This document shows, piece after piece, positions 23,568 through 32,458 of a stretch of DNA of 59,258 bases. The position numbers and the translations under genes were made by a program. Source of the DNA: an uncultured Eubacteriales bacterium (lineage in GTDB: Bacteria > Bacillota > Clostridia > Christensenellales > Borkfalkiaceae); NCBI GenBank assembly GCA_900548285.1, contig URKE01000006.1, positions 1-59,258 on the forward strand. The letters are read 5' to 3'. Position 1 is the first letter of the stretch; every line of letters starts with the position of its first letter. Under the pieces are notes generated by a model, which worked only from the letters and a program-made list of their open reading frames with translations, did not search any database and was not told the DNA's origin.

Positions 23568-25331
23568 TCAGCGGATTCTCTCGCTTTTGATGAGTTGGCC
23601 GTATACTTTCGGCTTGCGTTTGAAGGTTATGCCGCGTTTTTTCAGAATCGAATAAACGGCAAAGAACAACAGTACGACGCCGATTATAACCGGAACGGTG
23701 ATGAGGAACGCCGTGGAAATATCTCCCACTTTAACGTCGCTCCACATTTTGTTCAGGTCTTTGAGTTCGCCTTTGGAAAGAGTGGTCATCAGGGCGCATC
23801 TGTCAACGGTGGATTTTTCGGGGTATTGAGTGGTTAATTGTCTGCCGATATTTTCAGGCGCGCTGTACACGATGACTTTTCCGTCCTCGGTTTTATAGTC
23901 GTCGGAAATGTTGGTGAAGTAGTACGAATAGTCGATTGCATAAGTCAGACCGTTCGCTTCCGCTTCGGCGGGGTCGGTGGTGAGTTCGTAAGTATCGAGC
24001 AATCTCTCGAACACTTCGTCGCCGGAAATCGGGCTGACGTAACCGATATAATCCATATTCGAGATAGCACATTCGGGGCTTGAAATGAAGTTTACGAAGA
24101 ACTGAGCGAGTTCTTTGTTCGCGCCCTTGGGCATAACCCACGCGTCGAACCAGATATTGCTCCCTTCCTTGGGTACGGAGTAATATAACTGCGCGCCGTC
24201 GGAATATTCGTCGGCGGTGTCGAGCGTATATGCCGCGTCGCCCGACCAGGCGAAGTTTATCGCTATTTTGCCGGCCGCCATGTCTTTCTTTCCGCTGTCC
24301 ACTTCGAAGCCGTAAACGTTGTGTTTAAGGTCTTTAAGACTTTCGCTTACGATATCGACCGTCTTTGTTTCGGTATCGGGGAAAATCTTTGCAAGTAAGG
24401 TCAATTTGTCCGCCGGAAGTCCGAGCGTCGCGAATTCTTCGGAAAGGGGAGTGTTCACGTTGTTGAATACTTTGATGATTATCTTCTGATATTCGTCGTG
24501 CGTGAGTTCGCCGCTCTCCCAAAGCCGTCTTAATTCGAGCAGTTTTTCGCCGTAAACTTTTCCCACGGCGAGAGCGTAAGTATCTCTGATGCTGTCCTTT
24601 ATCGTGCCGAGATTTTTGTAATACGCCTGCCACGGCAAAGCCCAGGTGTTGGCATTAACGTATTCTTCAAGTTCGCTGCCGCTGAGTATGATTTCTCCGT
24701 TCTCGATAAGTCCGTTTATATCGATGTCGGCGTTCGTTTCGGCGAGTTTAACGGGGTTATAAATGAAGCCCATCGTGCCCCACATATAACACACGGCGTA
24801 TTCCGCCCACTTTTTCACGCTGCCCGTGACGTAGTTTTCTTCCTCTTTGGAATTGAACAGATCTTTGATGAAGCCGGACGCGTATCCGTTGTAATTGTCC
24901 ACCTTGTCGTAAACTATCTCGCCGTCCTGATTTTCTGAGACGTCGTAGGTTTCGAGCATGTTCTCGTTTATCATCCGCTGAATCATATAGTCGGACGGGC
25001 AGACGAGATCGTAGGCGTAAGTATATTCGCCGTTTTTGCCTTTTTTCTTGGTGAGTTGCAGTTCGTTATACATATTTTCGATCGTGCCGAAAGTGGAGTA
25101 GTTCACTTTGACTTTCTTTCCGAATTTTACGGTGGCAACTTCCTCGAATTTCTTTATAATATCGAACGTTTCCCATTCGGCGTCGAATTCCGAAATATAT
25201 TCTTCGGCGTTATAAACGTTGAGTTCCAAAACCCCCGAATCTTCGGCGCCGCCGCCGCAGGAGGCAAACGACGAAACACAGAGAACGACAGCAAAAACCA
25301 AGGCTATAAGCCGTTTAACGCTTGTTTTCAT
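23568..25331 (-). CDS. potD: Spermidine/putrescine ABC transporter substrate-binding lipoprotein, with extra C-terminal membrane helix
   Basis: A 587-residue PotD-like protein with lipobox FASC (Cys25). The core matches the polyamine-binding family: LNVYNAEEYIS, YDLVCPSDYMIQRM, WGTMGFIYNP, and GKIAINFAWSGDAAY with WFDAWVMPKGA. It is far longer than the usual 350 residues. A roughly 100-residue helical insertion (about 225-330) interrupts the core. After the core a hydrophobic helix (about 541-563, FLITVPVIIGVVLLFFAVYSIL) and a basic tail follow, so the protein may be anchored at both ends. The gene overlaps potC by 17 nt. Confidence 0.87.
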   Translation of the reverse strand: MKTSVKRLIALVFAVVLCVSSFASCGGGAEDSGVLELNVYNAEEYISEFDAEWETFDIIKKFEEVATVKFGKKVKVNYSTFGTIENMYNELQLTKKKGKNGEYTYAYDLVCPSDYMIQRMINENMLETYDVSENQDGEIVYDKVDNYNGYASGFIKDLFNSKEEENYVTGSVKKWAEYAVCYMWGTMGFIYNPVKLAETNADIDINGLIENGEIILSGSELEEYVNANTWALPWQAYYKNLGTIKDSIRDTYALAVGKVYGEKLLELRRLWESGELTHDEYQKIIIKVFNNVNTPLSEEFATLGLPADKLTLLAKIFPDTETKTVDIVSESLKDLKHNVYGFEVDSGKKDMAAGKIAINFAWSGDAAYTLDTADEYSDGAQLYYSVPKEGSNIWFDAWVMPKGANKELAQFFVNFISSPECAISNMDYIGYVSPISGDEVFERLLDTYELTTDPAEAEANGLTYAIDYSYYFTNISDDYKTEDGKVIVYSAPENIGRQLTTQYPEKSTVDRCALMTTLSKGELKDLNKMWSDVKVGDISTAFLITVPVIIGVVLLFFAVYSILKKRGITFKRKPKVYGQLIKSERIR

Positions 25332-26121
25332 TTCTTTTTGCCCTCCTTGAAGCCGCCACGTTCTGTATCACGAGGATAAGAACCATAAGCACGAATATGA
25401 GAGTGGATAACGCCCTGAGCGCGGGAACGGACGATCCTTTTCCGCCTTTCGCGTAAGCGTCGAAAACGTAGGTGGAAATGGTGTCGAACGTCGGCGGACG
25501 GGTGAACGTCGTAACGATATAATCGTCGAGCGAAAGGGTTACGGCGAGCATGAATCCGCTGAATATACCCGGGAGAATCTCGGGGATTATCACTTTGAAC
25601 AAAGCCTTCGTCGGGCTTGCGCCGAGGTCGAGCGCGGCTTCGTAAAGGTTTCCGTCGAGTTGTTTGAGTTTGGGCAGGACGGAAAGATAAACGAACGGGA
25701 AGCACAGAACGATATGCCCGATGAGGAGCGACGCGTAAGTTCTGCCGAACGAGAACATCGTGCAGACGAGCGCGATCGAAATAGCCGTGACGATTTCCGC
25801 GTTGATTACGGGAATCTGCGTAAGGGCGTTGAGCGCGCCTTTAACTCTTCTTTTGGAATAAAACGTGCCTATCGCGCCGATCGTTCCCAGAATCGTGGAA
25901 CAGACGGAAGCGAGCAGAGCAAGCACCACGGTGTTTAAAACCGTCTGCATGATCGAATCGTCGGTGAAGAGTTGTTTATAAAGCCCGAAGCCCCATTCCT
26001 TCGACCAGATGCCGATTGACGGCGAAAGGTTGAACGAATAAATCGTGAGCAGAATGATGGGCGCGTAAATAAACGCGAGCGCCAAGACGATATATGCGAT
26101 TTTTATAATCTTTTTTACCAT
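25315..26121 (-). CDS. potC: Spermidine/putrescine ABC transporter permease
   Basis: A 268-residue PotC-type permease with about six helices. Typical features are NLSPSIGIWSKEWGFGLYKQLF near the N-terminus and the EAA loop EAALDLGASPTKALFKVIIPEILPGIFSG. The DDYIVTTFT segment is characteristic of PotC/YdcV proteins. It has a strong GAGGAGG site and overlaps both potB (7 nt) and potD (17 nt). Confidence 0.93.
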   Translation of the reverse strand: MVKKIIKIAYIVLALAFIYAPIILLTIYSFNLSPSIGIWSKEWGFGLYKQLFTDDSIMQTVLNTVVLALLASVCSTILGTIGAIGTFYSKRRVKGALNALTQIPVINAEIVTAISIALVCTMFSFGRTYASLLIGHIVLCFPFVYLSVLPKLKQLDGNLYEAALDLGASPTKALFKVIIPEILPGIFSGFMLAVTLSLDDYIVTTFTRPPTFDTISTYVFDAYAKGGKGSSVPALRALSTLIFVLMVLILVIQNVAASRRAKRNENKR

Positions 26122-26954
26122 AATCCGCCTCCTCTCGTGTTGACTTCTTCGTCGGAAAATTTACGCGTTATGAACATTGTCAAAAAGATAAGCACGAGCA
26201 GAATCATCGCGATCGCCGAGCCGGCGTGCCAGTCGAACATCGTCGAGAACTGATCCTCGATGAGTTTTCCGATAATCGTGACGTTTCCGTTGCCGAGCGT
26301 GTCGGAAATAACGTAACTCGTCGTTGTGGGGAGAAGCACCATGGTTATCGCCGAAACGATGCCCGGAGCGGAAAGGGGAATAACCACCTTGAAAAACGTT
26401 TCCGCGCTCGTCGCGCCGAGATCGGCGGAGGCTTCGAGAATACTTTTATCGAGTTTTATTAGCACCGTGTAAAGGGGCAGAATGGTGAACGGAAGATAAT
26501 CGTACACCATACCGATTACGGTGTTTACCATGCTGAGTTTGCTTGATTTGTACATTCCGATTTTGAACAGCAACTCTTTCATCGCCGCCGTTCTTAAAAC
26601 GAAGTTTATCCACATCGGCAGAACGAAGAGCATAAGGACTACGTTCCTCCACTTCATTTTAGAGCGGGCGAGAATGTACGCCACGGGATAAGCGATGAGC
26701 AGGCACAAAACCGTGGTTATTATCGCAAGCCCGAAACTGACGTAAATCGCGCGGATGTTCGCGGAACTGCCGAAAAAGTAGACGAAATTTTCAAACGAGA
26801 ACGAGAATTTCGTTATGTCGTTAGTCGTCGGTTCGCCGCGTTCTACGGTGAACGCGTATAAAACGATGAGAAGAAGGGGCAATACCACGAATATGGCTAT
26901 GAACGCCGCGTAAGGTATTCCGAGATTCTTCCTCGAAAATTTAAGCGCTTTCAT
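26115..26954 (-). CDS. potB: Spermidine/putrescine ABC transporter permease
   Basis: A 279-residue PotB-type permease with about six helices. The EAA loop is EASADLGATSAETFFKVVIPLSAPGI, and MWINFVLRTAAMKELL is a typical PotB segment. It starts 1 nt after the potA stop and forms the transport channel with PotC. Confidence 0.93.
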   Translation of the reverse strand: MKALKFSRKNLGIPYAAFIAIFVVLPLLLIVLYAFTVERGEPTTNDITKFSFSFENFVYFFGSSANIRAIYVSFGLAIITTVLCLLIAYPVAYILARSKMKWRNVVLMLFVLPMWINFVLRTAAMKELLFKIGMYKSSKLSMVNTVIGMVYDYLPFTILPLYTVLIKLDKSILEASADLGATSAETFFKVVIPLSAPGIVSAITMVLLPTTTSYVISDTLGNGNVTIIGKLIEDQFSTMFDWHAGSAIAMILLVLIFLTMFITRKFSDEEVNTRGGGLW

Positions 26955-26955
26955 T

Positions 26956-28458
26956 TTATTTTGTCACCGCCTTTAACTTAAGTTTAATCTTGTCCGCGGG
27001 GATTTTAACCGAAACTCTGTCGTTTTCGTTCCAGGTGTATTCCGTATCGACTACGAAATCTTCTTCCTCTTCGTCCGTTCTGATGATTATCTGATAGTGG
27101 TCGCCTTTGTAAACTATCTGAATTATCGTGCCGCAGGCGTCGCCGTCCACGTCGTTGTCGATGATTTCGACGTCTTTAAGCCCGACTTCGACGGAAACGT
27201 CAACGTCGGTAAGGTCGATTTTCTCGCCGTCCGCGGTGATAAGGTAGCCCTCCTCGTCGAGATGAGAGCCTTCGTAAAGTTGAGTTACGTCGCAGGCGAA
27301 TTCGCCGTCGGCAAAGCAAACGGTGTTCTTTTTGGTGATATATCCGTCGTAACGGTTGCAGTCGAATTCCTTCGCCATAATGTGGATATCGTCGGGCTTG
27401 ATGATAACGGAGCATCTTTCGCCCACCTTTCTTTCCATGGTGTCCTGAATGACGATTTCCGTTTTACCCACGACGAAAGTCATTTCGTAATGTACGCCCT
27501 TGAAAATAGAGGAGATGATTACGCCGTCTACCTGTCCTTTCCCTTCGTCAACGAGGAACACGTCCTCCGGGCGGACGACGACGTCCACTTTTTCGTTGAG
27601 CGGGAAGTCGTCAACGCAGTCGAAAACCTTGTTGATGAAGCGGACTTTGGTTTTGCCGACCATCGTGCCGGAGAAAATGTTGCTTTCGCCGATGAAGTCC
27701 GCTACGAACGCGTTTTTGGGTTCGTTGTAAATGTCTTTCGGCGTGCCTATCTGCTGAATCGTTCCGTCCTTCATAACGACGATAGTGTCGCTCATCGTCA
27801 GGGCTTCTTCCTGATCGTGCGTAACGTAAATGAACGTTATGCCGAGTTTTTTGTGCATCTCTTTAAGTTCGAGTTGCATGTCTTTTCTCATTTTGAGGTC
27901 GAGCGCGCCGAGAGGCTCGTCCAGAAGAAGAATCTCGGGTTCGTTGACGATCGCTCTCGCGATGGCTATTCTTTGCTGCTGACCGCCCGAAAGAGTGGTT
28001 ACGTCCCTCTTTTCGAACTCTTCGAGGTCTACGAGTTTGAGAACTCTCGAAACCTTCGCGTCGATTACGTCTTTGGAGAGTTTTTCGGTTTTCGTTACGA
28101 TTTTTCCGTCGCTCGTTTTATAGGTGTTTCTGAATTTTTTGAGTTTCAGCCCGAACGCTATGTTATCGTAAACGTTGAGGTGCGGGAAGAGCGCGTAACG
28201 CTGAAAAACCGTGTTTATCGGTCTTTCGTAAGGCGGAACGTTCGTTATGTCCTTGCCGTTGAGCAGAATCTTGCCTTGGTCGGGCATTTCGAATCCTGCG
28301 ATCATACGGAGCGTGGTCGATTTTCCGCAACCCGAGGGACCTAAAATCGTGATGAATTCGCCTTTCCTTACGTAGAGATTCATGTTCTCCACAGCCTGCT
28401 CGCCGTCGAAAGTTTTTTCGACGCCGATAAGTTCGATGATTTTTTCTTCTTTTTCCAT
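26956..28458 (-). CDS. potA: Spermidine/putrescine ABC transporter ATPase with extended C-terminal region
   Basis: A 500-residue ATPase; about 350-380 is usual. Walker A GPSGCGKST, signature LSGGQQQR, Walker B LLLDEP and the THDQEEALTMSD switch are intact. A short extra segment (YKTSDGKIVTKTEKLSKDV) lies between the Q-loop and the signature. The C-terminal extension appears to hold two TOBE-like beta domains instead of one. One spans about 255-360; the second, about 380-500, contains the repeated GTIIQIVYKGDHYQIII strands. The extra domain may add regulation. First transport gene of the operon, 56 nt after the regulator. Confidence 0.92.
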   Translation of the reverse strand: MEKEEKIIELIGVEKTFDGEQAVENMNLYVRKGEFITILGPSGCGKSTTLRMIAGFEMPDQGKILLNGKDITNVPPYERPINTVFQRYALFPHLNVYDNIAFGLKLKKFRNTYKTSDGKIVTKTEKLSKDVIDAKVSRVLKLVDLEEFEKRDVTTLSGGQQQRIAIARAIVNEPEILLLDEPLGALDLKMRKDMQLELKEMHKKLGITFIYVTHDQEEALTMSDTIVVMKDGTIQQIGTPKDIYNEPKNAFVADFIGESNIFSGTMVGKTKVRFINKVFDCVDDFPLNEKVDVVVRPEDVFLVDEGKGQVDGVIISSIFKGVHYEMTFVVGKTEIVIQDTMERKVGERCSVIIKPDDIHIMAKEFDCNRYDGYITKKNTVCFADGEFACDVTQLYEGSHLDEEGYLITADGEKIDLTDVDVSVEVGLKDVEIIDNDVDGDACGTIIQIVYKGDHYQIIIRTDEEEEDFVVDTEYTWNENDRVSVKIPADKIKLKLKAVTK

Positions 28459-28514
28459 AAGTTCGATCTCCGGTTTAAGTATTTAGCCGCGGTTCCGACG
28501 CAACCGCATGCGGC

Positions 28515-29048
28515 TTAAAATGTGGGCGGAGTGGCTACCCATATGAATCTCGCCACTCTGTCGGTGTTGTTTTCGATGTAATGTTCTTTGTTTGCCTGAT
28601 AATAAAAACTTTCGCCTTTATTCGCTTTGTACTTTTTTTTGCCGAGATGAATGACGACCGACCCCGAAAGGACGTAGCCGAATTCCTCGCCCTCGTGCGG
28701 AACGTCCGGTTCGGTGTTTTTTTTCGGCATCAGATCGACAAGCACGGGTTCCATCTCGTTTTTCTGCGAGTTGGGAACGAGCCAGTTGAGAGTGTATTGC
28801 GTCGTTTCCTTTTCGATGAATTCCTGCTCCTTGAAAACGATTTTTTCCTCGGGTTCTTCGCTGAAAAAGTCCTTAAGGTTAGTGCCGAGCGCGGACAGAA
28901 TGTCCATAAGCGTGGCAATCGACGGGCTTGTCAATTCATTCTCGAGTTGACTTATATAACCCTTCGTGAGTTCGCACCTGTTGGCGAGTTCTTCCTGCGT
29001 AAGATCGCATTGCAATCGCAGTTGTTTGATCTTGTTGCCGATTTCCAT
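28515..29048 (-). CDS. XRE-family regulator with C-terminal cupin (PuuR-like), probable repressor of potABCD
   Basis: A 177-residue protein. I chose ATG 29048 because GGAGGA lies 9 nt upstream and the helix-turn-helix begins right after it; the upstream in-frame extension reads through promoter-like DNA. Residues about 4-60 are the XRE domain (LTQEELANRCELTKGYISQLENELTSPSIATL). Residues about 105-175 are a cupin (HEGEEFGYVLSGSVVIHLG and GESFYYQANKEHYIEN). Regulators of this type before pot genes sense polyamines or related amines. Two matching operators lie just upstream. Confidence 0.9.
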   Translation of the reverse strand: MEIGNKIKQLRLQCDLTQEELANRCELTKGYISQLENELTSPSIATLMDILSALGTNLKDFFSEEPEEKIVFKEQEFIEKETTQYTLNWLVPNSQKNEMEPVLVDLMPKKNTEPDVPHEGEEFGYVLSGSVVIHLGKKKYKANKGESFYYQANKEHYIENNTDRVARFIWVATPPTF

Positions 29049-29119
29049 AACGTTAAAATTCCTCCGTCGCGTTTCGCCGGATTGCGGCGTCCCGGCAAGT
29101 TTTATTTCCGTCCGCATAC

Positions 29120-29134
29120 TAAACAAAAAGTTTA
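29120..29134. promoter_or_regulatory. Operator copy 1 (TAAAC-N5-GTTTA)
   Basis: The inverted repeat TAAACAAAAAGTTTA lies in the 5' leader of the XRE-pot operon, 31 bp (about three helical turns) from copy 2. Confidence 0.7.
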
Positions 29135-29150
29135 AAAGGGTTAGCAAATA

Positions 29151-29165
29151 TAAACTCAAAGTTTA
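29151..29165. promoter_or_regulatory. Operator copy 2 (TAAAC-N5-GTTTA)
   Basis: The inverted repeat TAAACTCAAAGTTTA lies about 17 nt downstream of the predicted transcription start. The same arms and spacer as copy 1 support a dimeric XRE regulator binding both. Confidence 0.7.
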
Positions 29166-29188
29166 GCAAAAGTAAACGCAACGGTGGA

Positions 29189-29217
29189 ATTATATACGGA
29201 ACGGCTCTTAATGTCAA
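29189..29217 (-). promoter_or_regulatory. Perfect-consensus promoter of the XRE-potABCD operon
   Basis: On the minus strand TTGACA (29217-29212), 17 nt, TATAAT (29194-29189). The start is predicted near 29182, upstream of both operators. Confidence 0.88.
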
Positions 29218-29218
29218 C

Positions 29219-29450
29219 TGTTTTAACGGCGTTTACGCGAATTTATAAAAATATTTTTTCGCGGCGATAACGAACGGAAATTTTGCGGTAAATAAAGTCA
29301 GTCCGGTTTTAACCGCGGCGCGTTCCGCATATTATATTATCGTATTATTCCTGAGCGGGTTATCGTCGGATACGCGGACGGAAATACCGATAAAATAACC
29401 TGTATTTCGACAATATCTACCGAATTTTTTTCATAGCGGAATGTTATAAT
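29219..29450. other. Intergenic region with no identified feature
   Basis: AT-rich DNA between the pot promoter and the deacetylase gene. A TATAAT at 29445-29450 is too close to the ribosome site to be a normal -10. No clear promoter, RNA or repeat was seen. Confidence 0.4.
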
Positions 29451-29463
29451 CGAGGAGCGTTGA

Positions 29464-30222
29464 ATGAAAGAACAGAAAAAGTATGCGATATCCGTTATCG
29501 CGGGGCTTCTGACGATAATCGTATCGTCGATAATCCTTTTTTCGAGCGGAAGTTACGCCGTTTACACGGCTGACACTGCAAAGCGGAAATTGCCCGTTTA
29601 CGGCGTCGGTCGCGACGACGGCGCGCTTTCGATTTCCTTCGATTGCGCCTGGGGAACGGATTATACCGACAAAATTCTCGACACGCTTGATTTTTATAAC
29701 GTAAAAGCAACCTTTTTCGTGGTGCAGTTCTGGGCGGAAAAGTATCCCGATTATCTTAAGAAGATAGTCGGAAGAGGTCACGAAGTAGGCACTCATTCCA
29801 AAACTCACCCGAAGATGTCGAAACTTTCGGCAGAGGAGATAGAAGAGGAACTTAAAAGTTCCGTCGCGGCGATAGAGAACGTGACGGGGCAGAAGGTGAA
29901 ACTCTTCCGCCCGCCGTTCGGAGATTATGACGACAAGGTTATAACCGCCGCGGAAAATCTCGGGCTTTACACCGTTCAGTGGAACGTCGACTCGCTGGAC
30001 TGGAAAAATCTTTCCGCAGAACAAATCGCGGCGCGCGTTATAAAAAAAGCCGGCTCGGGATCGATAATCCTGATGCACAACAACGGGCTTCACACGGCGG
30101 AATCGCTGCCGCTCATTTTCACTGCAACGCAACAAAAAGGGCTCGTTTATCGACCTATAAGCGAACTTATTTATACCGATGATTTCAGAATTACGCCAGA
30201 CGGAACACAAATTAAAAACTGA
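29464..30222 (+). CDS. Polysaccharide deacetylase (NodB domain, PdaB-like)
   Basis: A 252-residue protein with an N-terminal membrane anchor (about 8-33) and an extracytoplasmic NodB domain. Motifs in order: SFDCAWG (motif 1, the PdaB-like variant of TFDDG), HSKTHP (motif 2, metal histidines), RPPFGDYD (motif 3), DSLDWKN (motif 4) and ILMHN (motif 5). These enzymes remove acetyl groups from peptidoglycan or related glycans. The motif 1 variant and size resemble the sporulation protein PdaB, which suggests a role in spore cortex formation. GAGGAG precedes the ATG. Confidence 0.88.
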   Translation: MKEQKKYAISVIAGLLTIIVSSIILFSSGSYAVYTADTAKRKLPVYGVGRDDGALSISFDCAWGTDYTDKILDTLDFYNVKATFFVVQFWAEKYPDYLKKIVGRGHEVGTHSKTHPKMSKLSAEEIEEELKSSVAAIENVTGQKVKLFRPPFGDYDDKVITAAENLGLYTVQWNVDSLDWKNLSAEQIAARVIKKAGSGSIILMHNNGLHTAESLPLIFTATQQKGLVYRPISELIYTDDFRITPDGTQIKN

Positions 30223-30233
30223 TTCGGAGAACA

Positions 30234-30929
30234 ATGATGAACGTAGAAGAAAAACAAAACAACAAAGTATTTTTAAGCGGAGTGATAGTCACCGAGGCAA
30301 AATTTTCGCACGAAGTTTACGGCGAGGGGTTTTACGAAATGGAAGTCAACGTCAAAAGGCTTTCCGGGCAGGCGGATATCCTCCCCGTGACCATTTCGGA
30401 ACGGCTTATCGAAAGCCATAACCTTTCCGTCGGCTCGACGATCTGCGCGATCGGACAGTTCAGAAGTTATAACAAACTCGTGGACGGAAAGAGCAAACTC
30501 ATGCTCACCGTTTTCGTTCGCGAAATCGTCGGAGGCGAGGGCGCGAGAAACCCCAACAACATAGTCCTTTCCGGCTATATCTGCAAACCGCCCGTTTACA
30601 GAACGACGCCTTTCGCAAGGGAAATCGCGGACGTGCTTATCGCGGTGAACAGAGCGTATAACAAGTCCGATTATATCCCGTGCATCGCCTGGGGAAGAAA
30701 CGCGAGATTCGTGAAAAATCTCGGCGTGGGCGAAAAGATTGCCGTTTCGGGCAGAATTCAGAGCCGCGAATACGTCAAGAAAATTTCCGAAACGGAGAGC
30801 CGGACAATGATCGCTTACGAAGTTTCGATTTGTCGTCTTGCCGCTTACGAAAACGCGGACGCTTTCGATCTCGATACGGAGTTCGATTCAAATTTTATTC
30901 CGTCGACCGCGCTTGCGGATTCGGTGTGA
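30234..30929 (+). CDS. Single-stranded-DNA-binding-like protein with two OB folds
   Basis: A 231-residue protein with two successive OB-type domains. The first (about 10-100) contains VFLSGVIVTEAKFSHEVYGEGFYEMEVNVKR; the second (about 108-210) contains NNIVLSGYICKPPVYRTTPFAREIADVLIAVNRAYNKSDYIPCIAWGR, close to the SSB pattern. It lacks the long disordered acidic tail of normal SSB, although the end is acidic. Its role may be DNA binding in replication or repair, but this is unproven. It follows the deacetylase by 11 nt and a terminator follows. A start 3 nt downstream (30237) is equally possible. Confidence 0.75.
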   Translation: MMNVEEKQNNKVFLSGVIVTEAKFSHEVYGEGFYEMEVNVKRLSGQADILPVTISERLIESHNLSVGSTICAIGQFRSYNKLVDGKSKLMLTVFVREIVGGEGARNPNNIVLSGYICKPPVYRTTPFAREIADVLIAVNRAYNKSDYIPCIAWGRNARFVKNLGVGEKIAVSGRIQSREYVKKISETESRTMIAYEVSICRLAAYENADAFDLDTEFDSNFIPSTALADSV

Positions 30930-30943
30930 TGAAACAGTAAAAT

Positions 30944-30976
30944 AAAAGGATGCTTTCCTTAAGCATCCTTTTTTGG
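30944..30976. terminator. Bidirectional terminator
   Basis: A 12-bp stem AAAAGGATGCTT (30944-30955) with complement at 30961-30972 and loop TCCTT, followed by T tracts on both strands. It closes the SSB-like gene (plus) and the rex-adhE-hydrogenase operon (minus). Confidence 0.88.
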
Positions 30977-30991
30977 TTTGGAATATAACGA

Positions 30992-32446
30992 TTATTTCCC
31001 GGCGTCGGAGGATTTGTCGGTGGGTTTTATGAGTACGCTAAGCGCGTCCGAAATAGTCTTTTCAAACGCCTCTCTGCCGTATTTATCCACTTCGGCTTTG
31101 TTCTTTTCGCCGTGAGTTAAGCAACCCGCGCCGCCTATGCAGCCGCCCGTGCAAGCCATGCCTTCGATGAAGTTTGCCTGCAGTTTACCCGCGCGTTTCT
31201 GCAAAAGCGCGATTTTGCATTGCTCGATTCCGTCGCAGGAGCAGGGTTTAAGCACGAATTCGAGATTTTGTTCTCTGATTCCTTCCGCAACAGCGTCGGC
31301 AAGTCCTCCGCTGCGCGCGAAGATTCTGCCGAAGTAAGACGCGTTGTCGAGAACGTCCTCGTCGAGCGCGGTTATGTCTATATCTTTGCTGTCGAAAAGA
31401 GCCTGAAGTTCCTCGAACGTTAAAACCGCGTCGATATAAGGTTTCACGGATTCCTTCTGGAATTCCATTTTTTTGGCGGTGCAAGGTCCGATAAACACCG
31501 TTTTGCAGTTCTTTTCCGTTTCCTTTATATATTTCGCGATCGTCGCCATCGGCGAAAGATTATGCGAAACGAACGGCTTCAAGTCGGGGAAGTTTTTGTC
31601 GATATAATCCACGAAAGCGGGGCAGCACGAACTTGTTAAAAATCCCTTTTCGGCAAGTTCTCTGGATTCCGCCTGAGCAACCATATCCGCGCCGAGAGCC
31701 GCCTCGACGACCGTGTGGAAGCCGAGTTTGCGAAGCCCGGATATAACCTGACCTAACTTCGCGTAAGTGAACTGGCTGGAAATCGACGGAGCGACTATCG
31801 CGTAGATCCTGTAATTCTGATTGCCGTGACTGCCTTTGAGCATATCTATGACGTTGAGAATGAACGATTTGTCCATTATCGCGCCGAACGGGCAGGCGTA
31901 AACGCACGCGCCGCAGGAGATGCACTTGTCGTTGTCGATGCAAGCCTGTTTTTCGTCGCCCATTTTTATGGCTTTAACTTTGCAAGCCGTTTCGCACGGG
32001 CGTTTGTAGTTAAGAATCGCGCTGTAAGGGCAGACTTTCGAGCATGCGCCGCATTCTTTGCATTTTGTTTTGTCGATATGCGCCACGTGATTTTCGTCGA
32101 AGGTGATCGCGCCGAATCTGCAGACGTCCTCGCAACGGTGCGCAAGGCAACCGCGGCAGGCGTTAGTGACTTCGTAACCGCCCATAGGACATTCGTCGCA
32201 GGCGATATCGATAACTTCTATGACGTTAGGGTTCTGTTTGTTGCCGCCCATCGCGAGTTTCACGCGTTCCGCTAAAATGGCGCGTTCCTTATAAACGCAG
32301 CAGCGCATGGTGGGGATTTTGCCGGGAACGATAATCTTCGGGATATCGAGAAGATTATCCTGCAACGTGTCGTTCCACGCCTGCCGAGCCACTTCGCGCA
32401 GAACTTTATATTTTAAGTGTTGAACTTTTGTATCGAATTTTCTCAT
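30992..32446 (-). CDS. Ferredoxin-type [FeFe] hydrogenase catalytic protein
   Basis: A 484-residue protein with an N-terminal multi-cluster ferredoxin region. Cysteine groups occur at ACRGCLAHRCEDVC (97-109), CKECGACSKVC (129-139) and CISCGACVYAC (175-185). The H-cluster domain has all three loops: TSSCCPAF (271-278), GPCTAKKME (320-328) and EGMACTGGCIGGAG (428-441). The L1 cysteine pair and the L2/L3 cysteine ligands are intact, so catalysis is plausible; the loops resemble the less-studied group B enzymes. It would exchange electrons between ferredoxin and protons/H2. It is the last gene of the operon, 12 nt after the phosphatase. No HydE, HydF or HydG maturases are in the window. Confidence 0.88.
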   Translation of the reverse strand: MRKFDTKVQHLKYKVLREVARQAWNDTLQDNLLDIPKIIVPGKIPTMRCCVYKERAILAERVKLAMGGNKQNPNVIEVIDIACDECPMGGYEVTNACRGCLAHRCEDVCRFGAITFDENHVAHIDKTKCKECGACSKVCPYSAILNYKRPCETACKVKAIKMGDEKQACIDNDKCISCGACVYACPFGAIMDKSFILNVIDMLKGSHGNQNYRIYAIVAPSISSQFTYAKLGQVISGLRKLGFHTVVEAALGADMVAQAESRELAEKGFLTSSCCPAFVDYIDKNFPDLKPFVSHNLSPMATIAKYIKETEKNCKTVFIGPCTAKKMEFQKESVKPYIDAVLTFEELQALFDSKDIDITALDEDVLDNASYFGRIFARSGGLADAVAEGIREQNLEFVLKPCSCDGIEQCKIALLQKRAGKLQANFIEGMACTGGCIGGAGCLTHGEKNKAEVDKYGREAFEKTISDALSVLIKPTDKSSDAGK

Positions 32447-32458
32447 AAATAATACCGT

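Noticed and set aside
27097..28344. 415-codon plus-strand open frame opposite potA
   Set aside because: It mirrors the potA reading frame; composition is skewed and no domain is visible.
29445..29450. TATAAT as promoter of the deacetylase gene
   Set aside because: Transcription would start at the ribosome site, and no -35 lies at the proper distance.
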